A stretch of DNA of 64,000 nucleotides, from the NCBI GenBank assembly GCA_040882845.1, contig JBBEAM010000007.1:248001-312000 (forward strand). Direction: 5' to 3'. This DNA is from JBBEAM01 sp040882845 (GTDB taxonomy: Bacteria > Pseudomonadota > Alphaproteobacteria > Kiloniellales > DSM-21159). The position numbers and the translations under genes are program-made. The stretch's first letter is position 1. Each line of letters begins with the position of its first letter. A model generated the notes under the pieces. It was not told the origin of the DNA, ran no database searches, and saw nothing but the letters and a program-made list of their open reading frames with translations. Positions 49,275 through 58,534 of the stretch are shown here, piece after piece.

Positions 49275-49305
49275 GGGGCGTCCGCAGGGGCGCCCCGTCG
49301 CTTTT
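49275..49305 (+). terminator. Weak terminator-like hairpin
   Basis: GGGGCG (49275-49280) can pair with CGCCCC (49291-49296) and is followed by GTCGCTTTT. It may end symporter transcription. Confidence 0.35.
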
Positions 49306-49338
49306 CAGGCCGCAAAATCTGTCTGGGAAGCTGGAGGA

Positions 49339-49413
49339 TGGTGGGCGCGGCTGGGATTGAACCAGCGACCCCTGCCGTGTGAAGGCAGTGCTCTCCCGCT
49401 GAGCTACGCGCCC
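49339..49413 (-). tRNA. tRNA-Val (anticodon CAC)
   Basis: The minus strand reads a full cloverleaf. Acceptor GGGCGCG pairs with CGCGCCC, the D-arm region is TAGCTCAGCGGGAGAGC, the anticodon stem CTGCC/GGCAG holds loop TTCACAC, and the T-loop is GGTTCAATCC. The 34-36 positions are CAC, reading GTG. The 3' CCA is encoded (49339-49341). No integrase is adjacent. Confidence 0.95.
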
Positions 49414-49615
49414 CTCCCGGGTCTCGAAGATGTGGGGATTTACGTGAGGGGGCGGGGGCTGTCAAGCGGTCCGCCGTCCCGCCGCCGCCCCGCCGCCGCG
49501 CCGTTACCGCGCCGGGATGGGGGCGAATTTTCCCTGCGGCGTGAACGCTTTGCCGACGGAACGCGTAACACAATGTGATTCGCCAGTTTTCCTGTCACAA
49601 AGCAGAGTGTTGACC

Positions 49616-50482
49616 ATGACCTATTCCCCTTTGCGCAACAGCGTTCTCGGTCTGCTTGGGCTCGCCTTCCTGGCCACGCCGGCCGCCGCCGAACAGCTCG
49701 CCCCGTCCGATACCGTCCAGGCCACGGTGATGGACCTCAAGTACGAGATCTATGCCGGCGGCATGCTCGCCTTGGTCGTGAAGATGGAGACCGCGCGCGC
49801 CCCCCCCCGCTACCGCACCCTTTTCAAGGCGGAGATCGCCGGACCCTATTCCTGGTTCATGGACTTCGCGGTGAAATCCCAGGTCGAGGGGCTGCGCGCC
49901 GACAGCGTCCTGCAGCCGGCCAGCTTCGTGACCGAGAGCTACAAGAAGGACAAGCTGAAACGCCGCGTCGAGATTTCCTATCTGGCCGACGGCACGCTGC
50001 TGACCAGCGTCGATCCGGAGCCGAAGAAGGAGAATCGCGACGAGATTCCCGAAAGCCTGCAACTCGGCACCTTCGATCCGCTGAGCGCCGTCCTGATGCT
50101 GACCCAGGCGGCGGCGCTGCAGGGCAGCTGCGAATCCGTGGTGCCGGTGTTCGACGGCCGCCGCCGCTTCGACCTCACCGCCGAGGACCTGGGCAGCGAG
50201 CGGATCGATTCCAGCCGCTATCAGGCCTTCGAGGGCGATGCCCGCCACTGCCTGGTCAAGTTCGAGCGGCTGAGCGGCCACAAGAAGGGCGACATGGGCG
50301 TCGAGAGTTCCTATCCCGACAACATCTCGGTGTTTCTTGGCCAGGTCGAATCCGGTCTGCCCTTCGTGCCGGTGCGCATGGAGATGGATCACAAGTACGG
50401 CGCGCTGCGCGCCCATCTGGTCGATGTCGACATCCACGAGAAGCCGGTCGCGCTCGAAGCGGAGCTGCACGAGGGCGAGTGA
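49616..50482 (+). CDS. DUF3108 domain protein, exported
   Basis: 288 residues from the ATG at 49616. A signal peptide (VLGLLGLAFLATPAAA then EQLAP) is followed by the DUF3108 pattern: YEIYAGGMLALVVKME, GPYSWFMDFAVKSQVEGL, DPLSAVLMLTQAAALQG and FDGRRRFDL. The family is periplasmic and of unknown function. A tract of nine C (49800-49808) lies in the coding region but the frame stays open. Confidence 0.88.
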   Translation: MTYSPLRNSVLGLLGLAFLATPAAAEQLAPSDTVQATVMDLKYEIYAGGMLALVVKMETARAPPRYRTLFKAEIAGPYSWFMDFAVKSQVEGLRADSVLQPASFVTESYKKDKLKRRVEISYLADGTLLTSVDPEPKKENRDEIPESLQLGTFDPLSAVLMLTQAAALQGSCESVVPVFDGRRRFDLTAEDLGSERIDSSRYQAFEGDARHCLVKFERLSGHKKGDMGVESSYPDNISVFLGQVESGLPFVPVRMEMDHKYGALRAHLVDVDIHEKPVALEAELHEGE

Positions 50483-50491
50483 AGACTCCCG

Positions 50492-51169
50492 CTAGAGTCG
50501 TTCCAGCAGCGGGGCGAGCTCCGCGAAGCCGTCGATGCGGCGGCGCGGCGCCAGCGCTTCCGCCGCCGCGCCGCCGTAGCCGCCGCTGAACCAGATCTCG
50601 TCGATTCCAGCCGCCCGCGCCGCCAGGATGTCGTTGGGGCCGTCGCCCAGCAGCACCGCCTGCTCCGGCGGCGCTCCCAGCGCTTCGAGCAGTCTCAGCG
50701 GATGGCCCGCCGCCGGTTTCCTCTCCGCATAGCTGTCGCCGCCTGCGACCGCCGCGAACAGCCCGTCGAGCTGTAGCGCCTGCAGCAGGGCGTGGCTCAG
50801 CTTCTCCGGCTTGTTGGTGCAGACGGCCAGCCGCCAGCCTGCGGCGCGCAGGGCCTCCAGCGCCCGCCGCACGCCGGGATAGGGCCGCGTCTCCACGGCG
50901 ATGTCCTGGGCGTAGAAGGCCTTCATCCGGGCCACCGCGCCGGGCAGGAACTCCGGCCCGAAGGCGATCTCGCGGGCGGTCAGGGCCCGCTCCACCAGGG
51001 CCGGCATGCCATCGCCGATCATCCCGCGAATCCGCTCCAGCGGCAGGGCCTCGCTGCCGAGCTCGACCAGCAGCTTGTTGGCCGCCGCCGCCAGGTCCGG
51101 CGCGGAATCCACCAGCGTGCCGTCGAGGTCGGCCAAGAGAACGTTTTTCTTCTGCCCCAGGCCTGCCAT
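50492..51169 (-). CDS. gph: Phosphoglycolate phosphatase, HAD family
   Basis: 225 residues with HAD motif I DLDGTLVDSAPD, motif II VCTNKPEK, a lysine region ERKPAAGHP and motif IV LLGDGPNDILAARAAG. It hydrolyses 2-phosphoglycolate or a similar small phosphate. Divergent from glmU. The substrate is inferred from family resemblance. Confidence 0.88.
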   Translation of the reverse strand: MAGLGQKKNVLLADLDGTLVDSAPDLAAAANKLLVELGSEALPLERIRGMIGDGMPALVERALTAREIAFGPEFLPGAVARMKAFYAQDIAVETRPYPGVRRALEALRAAGWRLAVCTNKPEKLSHALLQALQLDGLFAAVAGGDSYAERKPAAGHPLRLLEALGAPPEQAVLLGDGPNDILAARAAGIDEIWFSGGYGGAAAEALAPRRRIDGFAELAPLLERL

Positions 51170-51286
51170 AAAGGCTCCATAGAGGATTGCGGTGTTGAAC
51201 TTGCCGGACGGCGCCTTTATCGGCGGCGGTCGGGGGAATCACAAGACCGCAGTAGCGGGCCACAGCAGCGGGGACGAAGCGCGGTC

Positions 51287-52636
51287 ATGACGGGGTCCAA
51301 GGTGAGCGTGGTGGTGCTGGCCGCGGGCAGGGGCGATCGGATGCGCTCGGCCAGGCCCAAGGTGCTGCACGAGGTCGCCGGCCTGCCGATGATCCGGCAT
51401 GTGCTGCGCGCCGCCGCGCCGCTCCAGGCAAAGCGAACCGTAGTGGTGGTCGGCCCCGGCATGGACGACGTCGCCGCCGCCGTCGCGCCCTGCGACACCG
51501 CGATCCAGCCGGAGCCGCTGGGCACCGGCCATGCCGTGCTGGCGGCGCGCGCTGCGCTGGGCGAGGCGCCCGGCGACGTCCTGGTGCTCTACGGCGACGG
51601 CCCGCTGATCTCCACCGAGACCCTTCAGGACATGCTGGCCGCGCGGCAGCGGACGCCAGCCCCCGAACTGGTCTGGCTCGCCATGCAGCCGGAAAACCCG
51701 ACCGGCTACGGCCGCATCCTGCTCGATGGCGAGGGCGCGGTGGAACGCATCGTCGAAGAGCGTGACGCCAGCGCGGAAGAACGCAAGCAGAGGCTCTGCT
51801 GGGGCGGCCTGCTGCTGGGCGAGGGCGAAACCCTGTTCCGCCTGCTCGAGCAGGTCGGCACCGACAACGCCCGCGGCGAATACTACCTGACGGCGCTGGT
51901 CGAGCTCGGACGCAAGGCCGGCTGCCGTTCCGTCGCCGTGGAGACCGCCCACGACGAGGTGCGCGGGGTCAACTCCCGCGCCGAGCTGGCCCAGGCCGAG
52001 AGGATTTTCCAGGGCCGGCTGCGCGAGAAGGCCATGGCGGGTGGGGCGACGCTGATCGACCCGGCGACCGTCTGGCTCTCCGCCGACAGCGAGATCGGCG
52101 AGGATGTGGTCCTCGAGCCCAACGTGGTGCTCGGTCCCGGCGTGGTGCTGGAGACGGGCTGCCGGATCCGGGCCTTCTCCCATCTCGAGGGCGCGCGGGT
52201 GGAAACCGGCGCCGTGGTCGGCCCCTTCGCCCGGCTGCGCCCCGGCGCCGTGATCGGCGCGGACGCGCGGATCGGCAACTTCGTCGAGATCAAGAACGCG
52301 CGCCTCGGCAAAGGCGCCAAGGCCAATCACCTGAGCTACCTCGGCGACGCCGAGGTCGGGGCGGGCGCCAACATCGGCGCCGGCACCATCACCTGCAACT
52401 ACGACGGTTACGACAAGCACCGCACCCTGATCGGCGCCGGCGCCTTCATCGGCTCCAACACCGCCTTGGTGGCGCCGGTTGCGGTCGGCGCCAACGCCAT
52501 CGTCGCCGCCGGCAGCACCTTGACCAAGGACACCCCGGCGGACGCCCTGGCGACCACCCGCGGCGCGCAGCGCAACCTCGCGGGCTGGGCAGCCAAGTTC
52601 CGCCAGAAGAAAAGCAAGACGAGGAAGGATCGCTAG
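51287..52636 (+). CDS. glmU: Bifunctional UDP-N-acetylglucosamine pyrophosphorylase/glucosamine-1-phosphate acetyltransferase
   Basis: 449 residues, the usual length. The N-terminal nucleotidyltransferase begins VVVLAAGRGDRMRSARPKVLH and has GTGHAVLAAR and LYGDGPL. The C-terminal half is a left-handed beta helix (hexapeptide repeats from SEIGEDVVLEPN) with NFVEIKNARLGKGAKANHL and ITCNYDGYDKHRT. It makes UDP-GlcNAc for peptidoglycan and lipopolysaccharide. glmS follows after 2 bp. Confidence 0.97.
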   Translation: MTGSKVSVVVLAAGRGDRMRSARPKVLHEVAGLPMIRHVLRAAAPLQAKRTVVVVGPGMDDVAAAVAPCDTAIQPEPLGTGHAVLAARAALGEAPGDVLVLYGDGPLISTETLQDMLAARQRTPAPELVWLAMQPENPTGYGRILLDGEGAVERIVEERDASAEERKQRLCWGGLLLGEGETLFRLLEQVGTDNARGEYYLTALVELGRKAGCRSVAVETAHDEVRGVNSRAELAQAERIFQGRLREKAMAGGATLIDPATVWLSADSEIGEDVVLEPNVVLGPGVVLETGCRIRAFSHLEGARVETGAVVGPFARLRPGAVIGADARIGNFVEIKNARLGKGAKANHLSYLGDAEVGAGANIGAGTITCNYDGYDKHRTLIGAGAFIGSNTALVAPVAVGANAIVAAGSTLTKDTPADALATTRGAQRNLAGWAAKFRQKKSKTRKDR

Positions 52637-52638
52637 CG

Positions 52639-54462
52639 ATGTGCGGAATCATCGGCATTCTCGGCAAGGCGGAAGTCCAGCCGCTGCTGCTCGAAGGTCT
52701 GAAGCGCCTGGAGTACCGGGGCTACGACTCCGCCGGCATCGCCACCTTGGCCAACGGGCGGATCGAGCGCCGCCGCGCCGAGGGCAAGCTGAGCAACCTC
52801 GCGGCGCTGCTGGAGAAGCAGCCGCTCAGCGGCACCACCGGCATCGGCCACACCCGCTGGGCGACCCACGGCCGCCCCAGCGAGGCCAACGCCCACCCCC
52901 ACGCCAACGCCGACGTCGCCCTGGTGCATAACGGCATCATCGAGAACTTCCAGGAGCTCCGGCAGGAGCTGGAGGCGGCCGGTCAGGTCTTCGAGACCGA
53001 GACCGACACCGAAGTCATGGTGCACATGATCAGCGACCAGCTGCGCCAGCAGAAGACGCCGCAGGACGCGGTGGCCGCCGTACTGAAGCGCCTCGAGGGC
53101 GCCTTCGCCCTGGCCATCGTCTTCGCCGGGCGCCACGACCTGATGATCGGCGCGCGGCGCGGCAGTCCCCTCGCGGTGGGCTACGGCGCGGGCGAGATGT
53201 ACCTCGGCTCCGACGCCTTGACGCTCGCCTCCTTGACCGACCGCATCTGCTATCTGGAGGAGGGCGACTGGGTCGAGCTGACCTTCGACGGCGCGACGGT
53301 GCACGACGCCGCCGATAGGGTGGTCGAGCGCCCGGTGACCCAGACCGCGCTGTCCGGCGCGCTGATCGGCAAGGGGCAGTACCGCCACTTCATGCTGAAG
53401 GAGATCTTCGAGCATCCGGCGGTGATCGGCGACACCCTGCAGTCGCTGCTGAATCCGCTGTCGCGGGAAGTCACCCTGCCGGCCTTGCCGGTCGATTTCG
53501 CGACCCTGCCGCGCCTGACCATCGCCGCCTGCGGAACCGCCTACCTCGCCGGACTGGTCGCCAAGTACTGGTTCGAGCAGATCGCCCGACTGCCGGTCGA
53601 GATCGATTTCGCCAGCGAGTTCCGCTACCGCGAGGCGCCGCTGCCCGAGGGCGGGGCGGCGCTGTTCATCTCCCAGTCGGGCGAGACCATCGATACCCTG
53701 GCGGCGCTGCGCTACGCCCGGGCCCAGGGCCAGACCATCCTCTCCATCGTCAATATGCCGGAATCCGGCATCGCCCGGGAGTCCGACGCCGTGCTGCCGA
53801 CCCTGGCGGGCCCGGAGATCGGCGTCGCCTCGACCAAGGCCTTCACCGCGCAGCTCACCGTGCTGGCCTGCATGGCCATCGCCGCGGCCCGGGCGCGCGG
53901 CGCGATCGACGCCGGGCGAGTCGAGAGCCTGTCGCGCGCCCTGCTCGAGGTGCCGGCGCGCGCCGCCGAGATCCTCAATCACGACGAGCGCCTGCGCGAA
54001 CTGGCCGCCGAGGTCGCCGAGGCCCGCGACGTGCTCTATCTGGGGCGCGGCTCGCTCTACCCCATCGCCTTGGAAGGCGCGCTGAAGCTGAAGGAGATTT
54101 CCTACATCCACGCCGAGGGCTATGCCGCCGGGGAGATGAAGCACGGCCCGATCGCCCTGATCGACGAGGATGTGCCGGTGATCGTCTGCTGCCCCTCGGG
54201 CCCGCTGTTCGAGAAGACCCTGTCCAATGTGCAGGAGGTGATCGCGCGCGGCGGCCGGGTGATCTTCTTCTCCGACGAGGAGGGCGTGAAGCGCCTCGCC
54301 AAGGGTGCGGCCCATAGCGTCACCCTGCCCAAGGTCGACCCCTTCGTCGCGCCGCTGCTCTATGCGATTCCGGTGCAGCTGCTCGCCTACCACACCGCCG
54401 TGATCAAGGGCACCGACGTCGATCAGCCGCGCAATCTCGCCAAGTCGGTGACGGTGGAATAG
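52639..54462 (+). CDS. glmS: Glutamine-fructose-6-phosphate aminotransferase (isomerizing)
   Basis: 607 residues. The N-terminal glutaminase starts MCGIIGILG with Cys2 as the nucleophile after Met removal and has GIGHTRWATHGRPSEANAHP. Two SIS domains follow (AACGTAYLAGLVAKYW, ISQSGETIDTLAAL, LYLGRGSLYPIALEGALKLKE) and the C-terminus is DVDQPRNLAKSVTVE. It makes glucosamine-6-phosphate from fructose-6-phosphate and glutamine, upstream of GlmU. No glmS ribozyme is expected in this lineage and none was seen. Confidence 0.98.
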   Translation: MCGIIGILGKAEVQPLLLEGLKRLEYRGYDSAGIATLANGRIERRRAEGKLSNLAALLEKQPLSGTTGIGHTRWATHGRPSEANAHPHANADVALVHNGIIENFQELRQELEAAGQVFETETDTEVMVHMISDQLRQQKTPQDAVAAVLKRLEGAFALAIVFAGRHDLMIGARRGSPLAVGYGAGEMYLGSDALTLASLTDRICYLEEGDWVELTFDGATVHDAADRVVERPVTQTALSGALIGKGQYRHFMLKEIFEHPAVIGDTLQSLLNPLSREVTLPALPVDFATLPRLTIAACGTAYLAGLVAKYWFEQIARLPVEIDFASEFRYREAPLPEGGAALFISQSGETIDTLAALRYARAQGQTILSIVNMPESGIARESDAVLPTLAGPEIGVASTKAFTAQLTVLACMAIAAARARGAIDAGRVESLSRALLEVPARAAEILNHDERLRELAAEVAEARDVLYLGRGSLYPIALEGALKLKEISYIHAEGYAAGEMKHGPIALIDEDVPVIVCCPSGPLFEKTLSNVQEVIARGGRVIFFSDEEGVKRLAKGAAHSVTLPKVDPFVAPLLYAIPVQLLAYHTAVIKGTDVDQPRNLAKSVTVE

Positions 54463-54541
54463 GCGCGCATGGCGATTGATTCCCTTTGCAGCGCCACGTA
54501 GCCTGCGGCGGCATTTCGGGGCGGAGGGAAACGGGGACTCC

Positions 54542-55324
54542 ATGCAGAGTGACCTAAGAGCCAGCTTCGCAGAATTGGGCCTGCAGGAGGTCGTCGACGC
54601 GGCTGCCGCGCGCGAGCTCGCGGTCAATGAGAAATTCGACGCCGAGGCGCCCTACAAGCCGGAGCTCGAGGATCTCTTTTCCCTGCATTCCATCGTGCAG
54701 CGCACCGGCCGCACCACCGTCCTGGAATTCGGCTGTGGCTGGAGCTCGCTGCTCTTCGCCGCTTCGCTGAGCCAGCTCAGGGACAGGCTCGGATCGCTCG
54801 AGGCCTACCGGCGCAACGATCCCTTCGCCTGCCACTGCCTGGACAACATGGAGCGGTACATCGCCATCGCCCGCGATCGCATTCCCGAGGCCTATCGCGC
54901 CGCGGTGACCTTCCATCATTCTCCGGTCCGCATGACCCAGTGGAACGGCCGCATCGCCACCGAGTACCAGACCCTGCCGCTGTGCAATCCCGACCTGATC
55001 TATCTCGACGCGCCGGACCAGCCGGGCGTGCTGGGGGAGATCGACGGCTGGAGCACCCGGCACCGGGACCTGATGCCGATGAGCTGCGACATCCTGAAGA
55101 TCGAGCACTTCCTCACGCCGAAGACGGTGATTATCGTCGACGGCCGCGCCGCCAACGCCCGCTTCCTCAAATGCAATCTGCAGCGCGACTGGGCCTACCG
55201 CTACTGTGCGCGCCGCGACCAGCACTTCTTCGTGCTCGAGGAGCCGCCGCTCGGCAAGTACTCCAAGGCGATCATCGAGGAGGTTTACTATCGCGACGGT
55301 TCTTGGACCGTCGAAGACCTCTAG
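54542..55324 (+). CDS. SAM-dependent methyltransferase-like Rossmann protein, unknown substrate
   Basis: 260 residues from the ATG at 54542 (GGGGA upstream). A glycine motif TVLEFGCGWSSLLFA near residue 61 fits motif I of class I methyltransferases; later strands (PDLIYLDAPDQPG, VIIVDGRAANARFL) fit the fold. The glycine loop is shorter than usual. The next gene, a clear methyltransferase, starts 4 bp later, so they are an operon. Possibly sugar or lipid modification; no direct evidence. Confidence 0.7.
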   Translation: MQSDLRASFAELGLQEVVDAAAARELAVNEKFDAEAPYKPELEDLFSLHSIVQRTGRTTVLEFGCGWSSLLFAASLSQLRDRLGSLEAYRRNDPFACHCLDNMERYIAIARDRIPEAYRAAVTFHHSPVRMTQWNGRIATEYQTLPLCNPDLIYLDAPDQPGVLGEIDGWSTRHRDLMPMSCDILKIEHFLTPKTVIIVDGRAANARFLKCNLQRDWAYRYCARRDQHFFVLEEPPLGKYSKAIIEEVYYRDGSWTVEDL

Positions 55325-55328
55325 CGCG

Positions 55329-56231
55329 ATGGGCGAGATCACCAATCCCGTCTATGCCGAGCTGGTCGCGCTCGGCGCCGTCGACCCCAAGGGGGTTAAG
55401 AAGATCAGGGACAGGACCCGCGACCTGCCGGTGCCGGTCTATCGCGACGAGACCTTCCAGGTGATCTTTCTGGAGTCCTGCGAAACTTCTAAGAGCTACT
55501 ATGAAGCCGGAAAGCAGGAGGATCGCCAGGACTCCCAGGCGCTGACCTACTTCGCCGACGGCAGCGTGATCATGACCGACTCGTTGGAAGATGCCGAGCG
55601 GCGGTGTACCCAGTTTGCGGATCGCATCGCCGGCAGGACGATCTGCGACTTCGGCTGCGCTCAGGGCAGCTTCCTCGAGCGTGCGGCCAAGGCGGCCGGC
55701 GAAGCCTACGGCGTGGAGCTGCGCGACAACTGCCTGGCCAGGATCGCCGCCGAGCAGCCGGAGGTGCGCACCGCCAAGGACATCCGCGACTTCGGCATAA
55801 GCTTCGATCTGGTCACCCTGTTCCATGTGCTGGAGCACATTCCCGCTCAGGTCGCCTTGCTTGAGCGTATCCGCGCGGCGCTGAAACCCGGCGGAGAGAT
55901 CGTCGTCGAGGTGCCTCACGCCCGCGACATCCTGATTAAGGTGCTGGAGTTTCGGGACTTCACCTTCTGGAGCGAGCACCTGGTGCTGCACACCCGCGAG
56001 TCGCTGCAGGCGGTGATCGCCGCCGCCGGTTTCGAGGAGATCGCCATCGAGGGATTCCAGCGCTACGGCTACACCAATCACCTGTGTTGGTTTGTGGAGG
56101 GAAAGCCGGGGGGCCACGTGACCTATAAGGGTTACGAAGACGCCGCCCTGGATGCCGCCTACCGCGACTACCTTCTCAGGCGCGACGCCACCGACACCCT
56201 GATCGCCACGGCGCGCAACCCGGCGGAATAG
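55329..56231 (+). CDS. Class I SAM-dependent methyltransferase
   Basis: 300 residues. The SAM-binding core is TICDFGCAQGSFLERAAKA, then FDLVTLFHVLEHIP and LKPGGEIVVEVPH, as in UbiE/Coq5-like enzymes and the sugar C-methyltransferase type. Both flanks carry additional residues (an N-terminal segment of about 95 and a C-terminal one of about 100). It follows the preceding methyltransferase-like gene by 4 bp. The substrate is unknown. Confidence 0.88.
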   Translation: MGEITNPVYAELVALGAVDPKGVKKIRDRTRDLPVPVYRDETFQVIFLESCETSKSYYEAGKQEDRQDSQALTYFADGSVIMTDSLEDAERRCTQFADRIAGRTICDFGCAQGSFLERAAKAAGEAYGVELRDNCLARIAAEQPEVRTAKDIRDFGISFDLVTLFHVLEHIPAQVALLERIRAALKPGGEIVVEVPHARDILIKVLEFRDFTFWSEHLVLHTRESLQAVIAAAGFEEIAIEGFQRYGYTNHLCWFVEGKPGGHVTYKGYEDAALDAAYRDYLLRRDATDTLIATARNPAE

Positions 56232-56308
56232 CCCTCTGCACCCTCCCGCCGCGCTTTGCTAAGCTGGCCGCCGCGATTCTGGACGACTCCCGCCGAAAAG
56301 GACCCTCT

Positions 56309-56737
56309 ATGGCCCGCGCCAACCGCTTTTCCTTCCCCGACTTCCTGCTGCGCTGGGGGTTTTCCCTGATCCTGGTCTTCGCGACCTTCAATCCCAGCGG
56401 CTACGCCTACGCCAACTGGCTGCTCGGACCCGGCGGCTTCGAGGAGGATCTGCCGCTCAAGGCGCTCGCCGGGGTGCTGCTGCTGATCGGCTGGGTGATC
56501 TTCCTGCGCGCCACCTGGCGCTCGATCGGCATCCTTGGCATCGTCCTCGCCGCCGCGGTGGTCGGGGCGCTGGCCTGGGTGCTGGCCGACTTCGGCCTGC
56601 TCGATCCGCAGAACCCCAAGGTGATGACCTGGCTCGGCCTGTTCATTATCTCCTGGGTGCTGGCCATCGGCATCTCCTGGTCGCACATCCGCCGCCGCGT
56701 CTCCGGCCAGCTCGACGTCGACGACGTGGAGGAATAG
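56309..56737 (+). CDS. Small four-helix membrane protein (DUF6524-like)
   Basis: 142 residues with four hydrophobic segments, about 12-30, 48-66, 72-92 and 104-122, and a short acidic tail (DVDDVEE). The start FRWGFSL-like region and FNPSGYAYANW match the small DUF6524 membrane family as I recall it. Function unknown. AAAGGA precedes the ATG. Confidence 0.75.
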   Translation: MARANRFSFPDFLLRWGFSLILVFATFNPSGYAYANWLLGPGGFEEDLPLKALAGVLLLIGWVIFLRATWRSIGILGIVLAAAVVGALAWVLADFGLLDPQNPKVMTWLGLFIISWVLAIGISWSHIRRRVSGQLDVDDVEE

Positions 56738-56845
56738 CAGGCGCCCAGCGCTGACGGGCGCAACCCGGTCGCGCGCGGACTTGTGCGGCGGTGCGGCGGG
56801 GCTTAAAACCCGGCACGCAACCACCGCCGAGAGGGAGCCGCCGTC

Positions 56846-57793
56846 ATGGCCCAGGCCAGCATCCAGGGCAAAGCCGAGCCCGTCACCGATCTGCGCGATC
56901 ACAAGCTGCTGCGCGGCAAGCCCGTCGCCGCCGCGATCAAGACCGAGGTCGCGGCCGAGGCCCAGCGCCTGCGCGAGGCCGGCTGGGCGCCCAAGCTGGT
57001 TTCCATTGCCATCGGCGACGCCGAACCGGTGATGCTCTACATCCGCAACCAGAAGCGCAACGCGGACGAGGTCGGGATCGACTTCGAGGAGCGCTTCTAC
57101 CCCTCGGACATCTCGCGCCAGGAGATGCTGGCGGTGATCGCGACCTTGAACGCCGACCCCCGGGTCTCCGGCGTGATCATCCAGCGTCCGGTGCCCGAGC
57201 ATCTCTCGATCAAGGAGCTGCAGCTCGCCGTGCATCCGCTGAAGGACGTCGAGGGCATGCATCCCGCCTCGATCGGCAAGATCGTCTACAACGATCTCGA
57301 CATGGGCCCCTGCACCGCCGTCGCCGCGGTCGAGCTGCTGCGCTGCACAGGGCTCTCGCTGCAGGGCCTCGAGGTCGTGGTGGTCGGCCATTCGGAGATC
57401 GTCGGCAAGCCGATCGCCTTCCTGCTGATGAGCGCCGGGGCCACGGTCACGGTCTGCCATCACATGACCCGCAACCTCGCGGTCCACTGCCGCCAGGCCG
57501 ACGCCGTCTTCGTCGCCGCCGGCAAGCCGGGGCTGATCACCGGCAACATGATCAAGCCGGGCGCGGCGGTGATCGACATCGGCATCAATCAGGTCGAGAC
57601 AGCCGACGGCGGCAGCAAGGTGGTCGGCGACGCCGACATGGAATCCTGCCGGGAGGTTGCCGGCTGGATCACCCCGGTGCCCGGCGGCGTCGGCCCGGTG
57701 ACCGTGGCGATCCTGCTGCGCAACACCCTGACCGCCCTGAAGCTGCAGAAGTCCCACTACGAGCGCGAGTACGGCGCCTTGCCGGCCAAGTGA
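56846..57793 (+). CDS. folD: FolD-like methylenetetrahydrofolate dehydrogenase, divergent, catalytic Lys replaced
   Basis: 315 residues with FolD architecture: N-terminal catalytic domain, GHSEIVGKP and the C-terminal PVPGGVGPVT. In E. coli FolD the catalytic stretch is YVASKRKACEEVG with Lys54; here the aligned stretch YIRNQKRNADEVG has Gln69 there. KDVDG is KDVEG (Glu136), and PCTPxG is PCTAVA. Human MTHFD1 Lys56Gln keeps dehydrogenase but loses cyclohydrolase (literature, from memory). It may be a monofunctional dehydrogenase or a paralogue with another role; another FolD would be expected elsewhere. An isochorismatase-like gene follows after 11 bp. Confidence 0.85.
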   Translation: MAQASIQGKAEPVTDLRDHKLLRGKPVAAAIKTEVAAEAQRLREAGWAPKLVSIAIGDAEPVMLYIRNQKRNADEVGIDFEERFYPSDISRQEMLAVIATLNADPRVSGVIIQRPVPEHLSIKELQLAVHPLKDVEGMHPASIGKIVYNDLDMGPCTAVAAVELLRCTGLSLQGLEVVVVGHSEIVGKPIAFLLMSAGATVTVCHHMTRNLAVHCRQADAVFVAAGKPGLITGNMIKPGAAVIDIGINQVETADGGSKVVGDADMESCREVAGWITPVPGGVGPVTVAILLRNTLTALKLQKSHYEREYGALPAK

Positions 57794-57804
57794 GGGAGCC
57801 TGAG

Positions 57805-58407
57805 ATGAGCCACCCCAAGACCCTGTTGCAGATGGCCGGCGCGCCGGCGACCCCCAAGCCGCTGTCCGAAAGCGTGGTGGTGATGATCGACGCCCAGGAG
57901 GAGTACCTGCGCGGCGTGCTCAAGCTGCCCGCCGCCGAAGCTGCGCTGCAGCAGGGGGCGGCGCTGCTCGCCCGCGCCCGCGCCGCCGGCCGCCCCATCG
58001 TCCACGTCCAGCACCGGGGTAAGTCCGGCGGCGGGGTGTTCGATCCCGAGAACGGCACCTTCGAAATCGCGGCGGCCGTGGCGCCGGAAGCGGGCGAGCT
58101 GCGCATCGAGAAGGGCCTGCCTAACGCCTTCGCCGGCACCGATCTCGACGCGAAGTTGAAGGAGCTCGGCGCCAAGACCCTGATCGTCGCCGGTTTCATG
58201 ACCCACATGTGCGTCTCCTCGACGGTGCGCGCGGCGCTCGACCTCGGCTACGGCTGCAGCGTGGTCGGAAGCGCCTGCGCGACCCGCGACCTGCCTGACG
58301 GCCAGGGCGGCGTGGTCTCCCACACGGAGCTGCACCGCGCCGAGCTGGCCGCGCTCTCCGACCGCTTCGCCATCGTCGCGCCTAGCGTCTCTGACATCCT
58401 AGAGTAG
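57805..58407 (+). CDS. Isochorismatase family cysteine hydrolase
   Basis: 200 residues. The catalytic triad is visible: Asp29 in VVMIDAQEE, Lys103 in RIEKGLPNAF and Cys136 in FMTHMCVSSTVRAA. Members hydrolyse amides such as nicotinamide, maleamate, ureidoacrylate or isochorismate ethers. It follows the FolD-like gene by 11 bp and may act with it. The substrate is open. Confidence 0.92.
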   Translation: MSHPKTLLQMAGAPATPKPLSESVVVMIDAQEEYLRGVLKLPAAEAALQQGAALLARARAAGRPIVHVQHRGKSGGGVFDPENGTFEIAAAVAPEAGELRIEKGLPNAFAGTDLDAKLKELGAKTLIVAGFMTHMCVSSTVRAALDLGYGCSVVGSACATRDLPDGQGGVVSHTELHRAELAALSDRFAIVAPSVSDILE

Positions 58408-58534
58408 GTGCCACTCGATAGGGCTAGCTGAGAGCGGCATTTTGCACGATCAAGCAGGAGAGCCCTAGAGGATTGCGTGCTGAAGGCTGGAGCGGATAAG
58501 GTCATTCGAGAGGGAATTTTAGACTGCCATATGT

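Noticed and set aside
49339..49413. tRNA-Val as an integration site for an island
   Set aside because: No integrase, no direct repeat of the tRNA 3' end nearby and no composition change next to it.
52630..52640. glmS ribozyme
   Set aside because: Only two bases separate glmU and glmS; there is no space for the ribozyme, which is found mainly in Firmicutes.
52633..54627. A 664-residue minus-strand frame opposite glmS
   Set aside because: Antisense shadow of glmS; composition typical of reverse-complement GC-rich codons.
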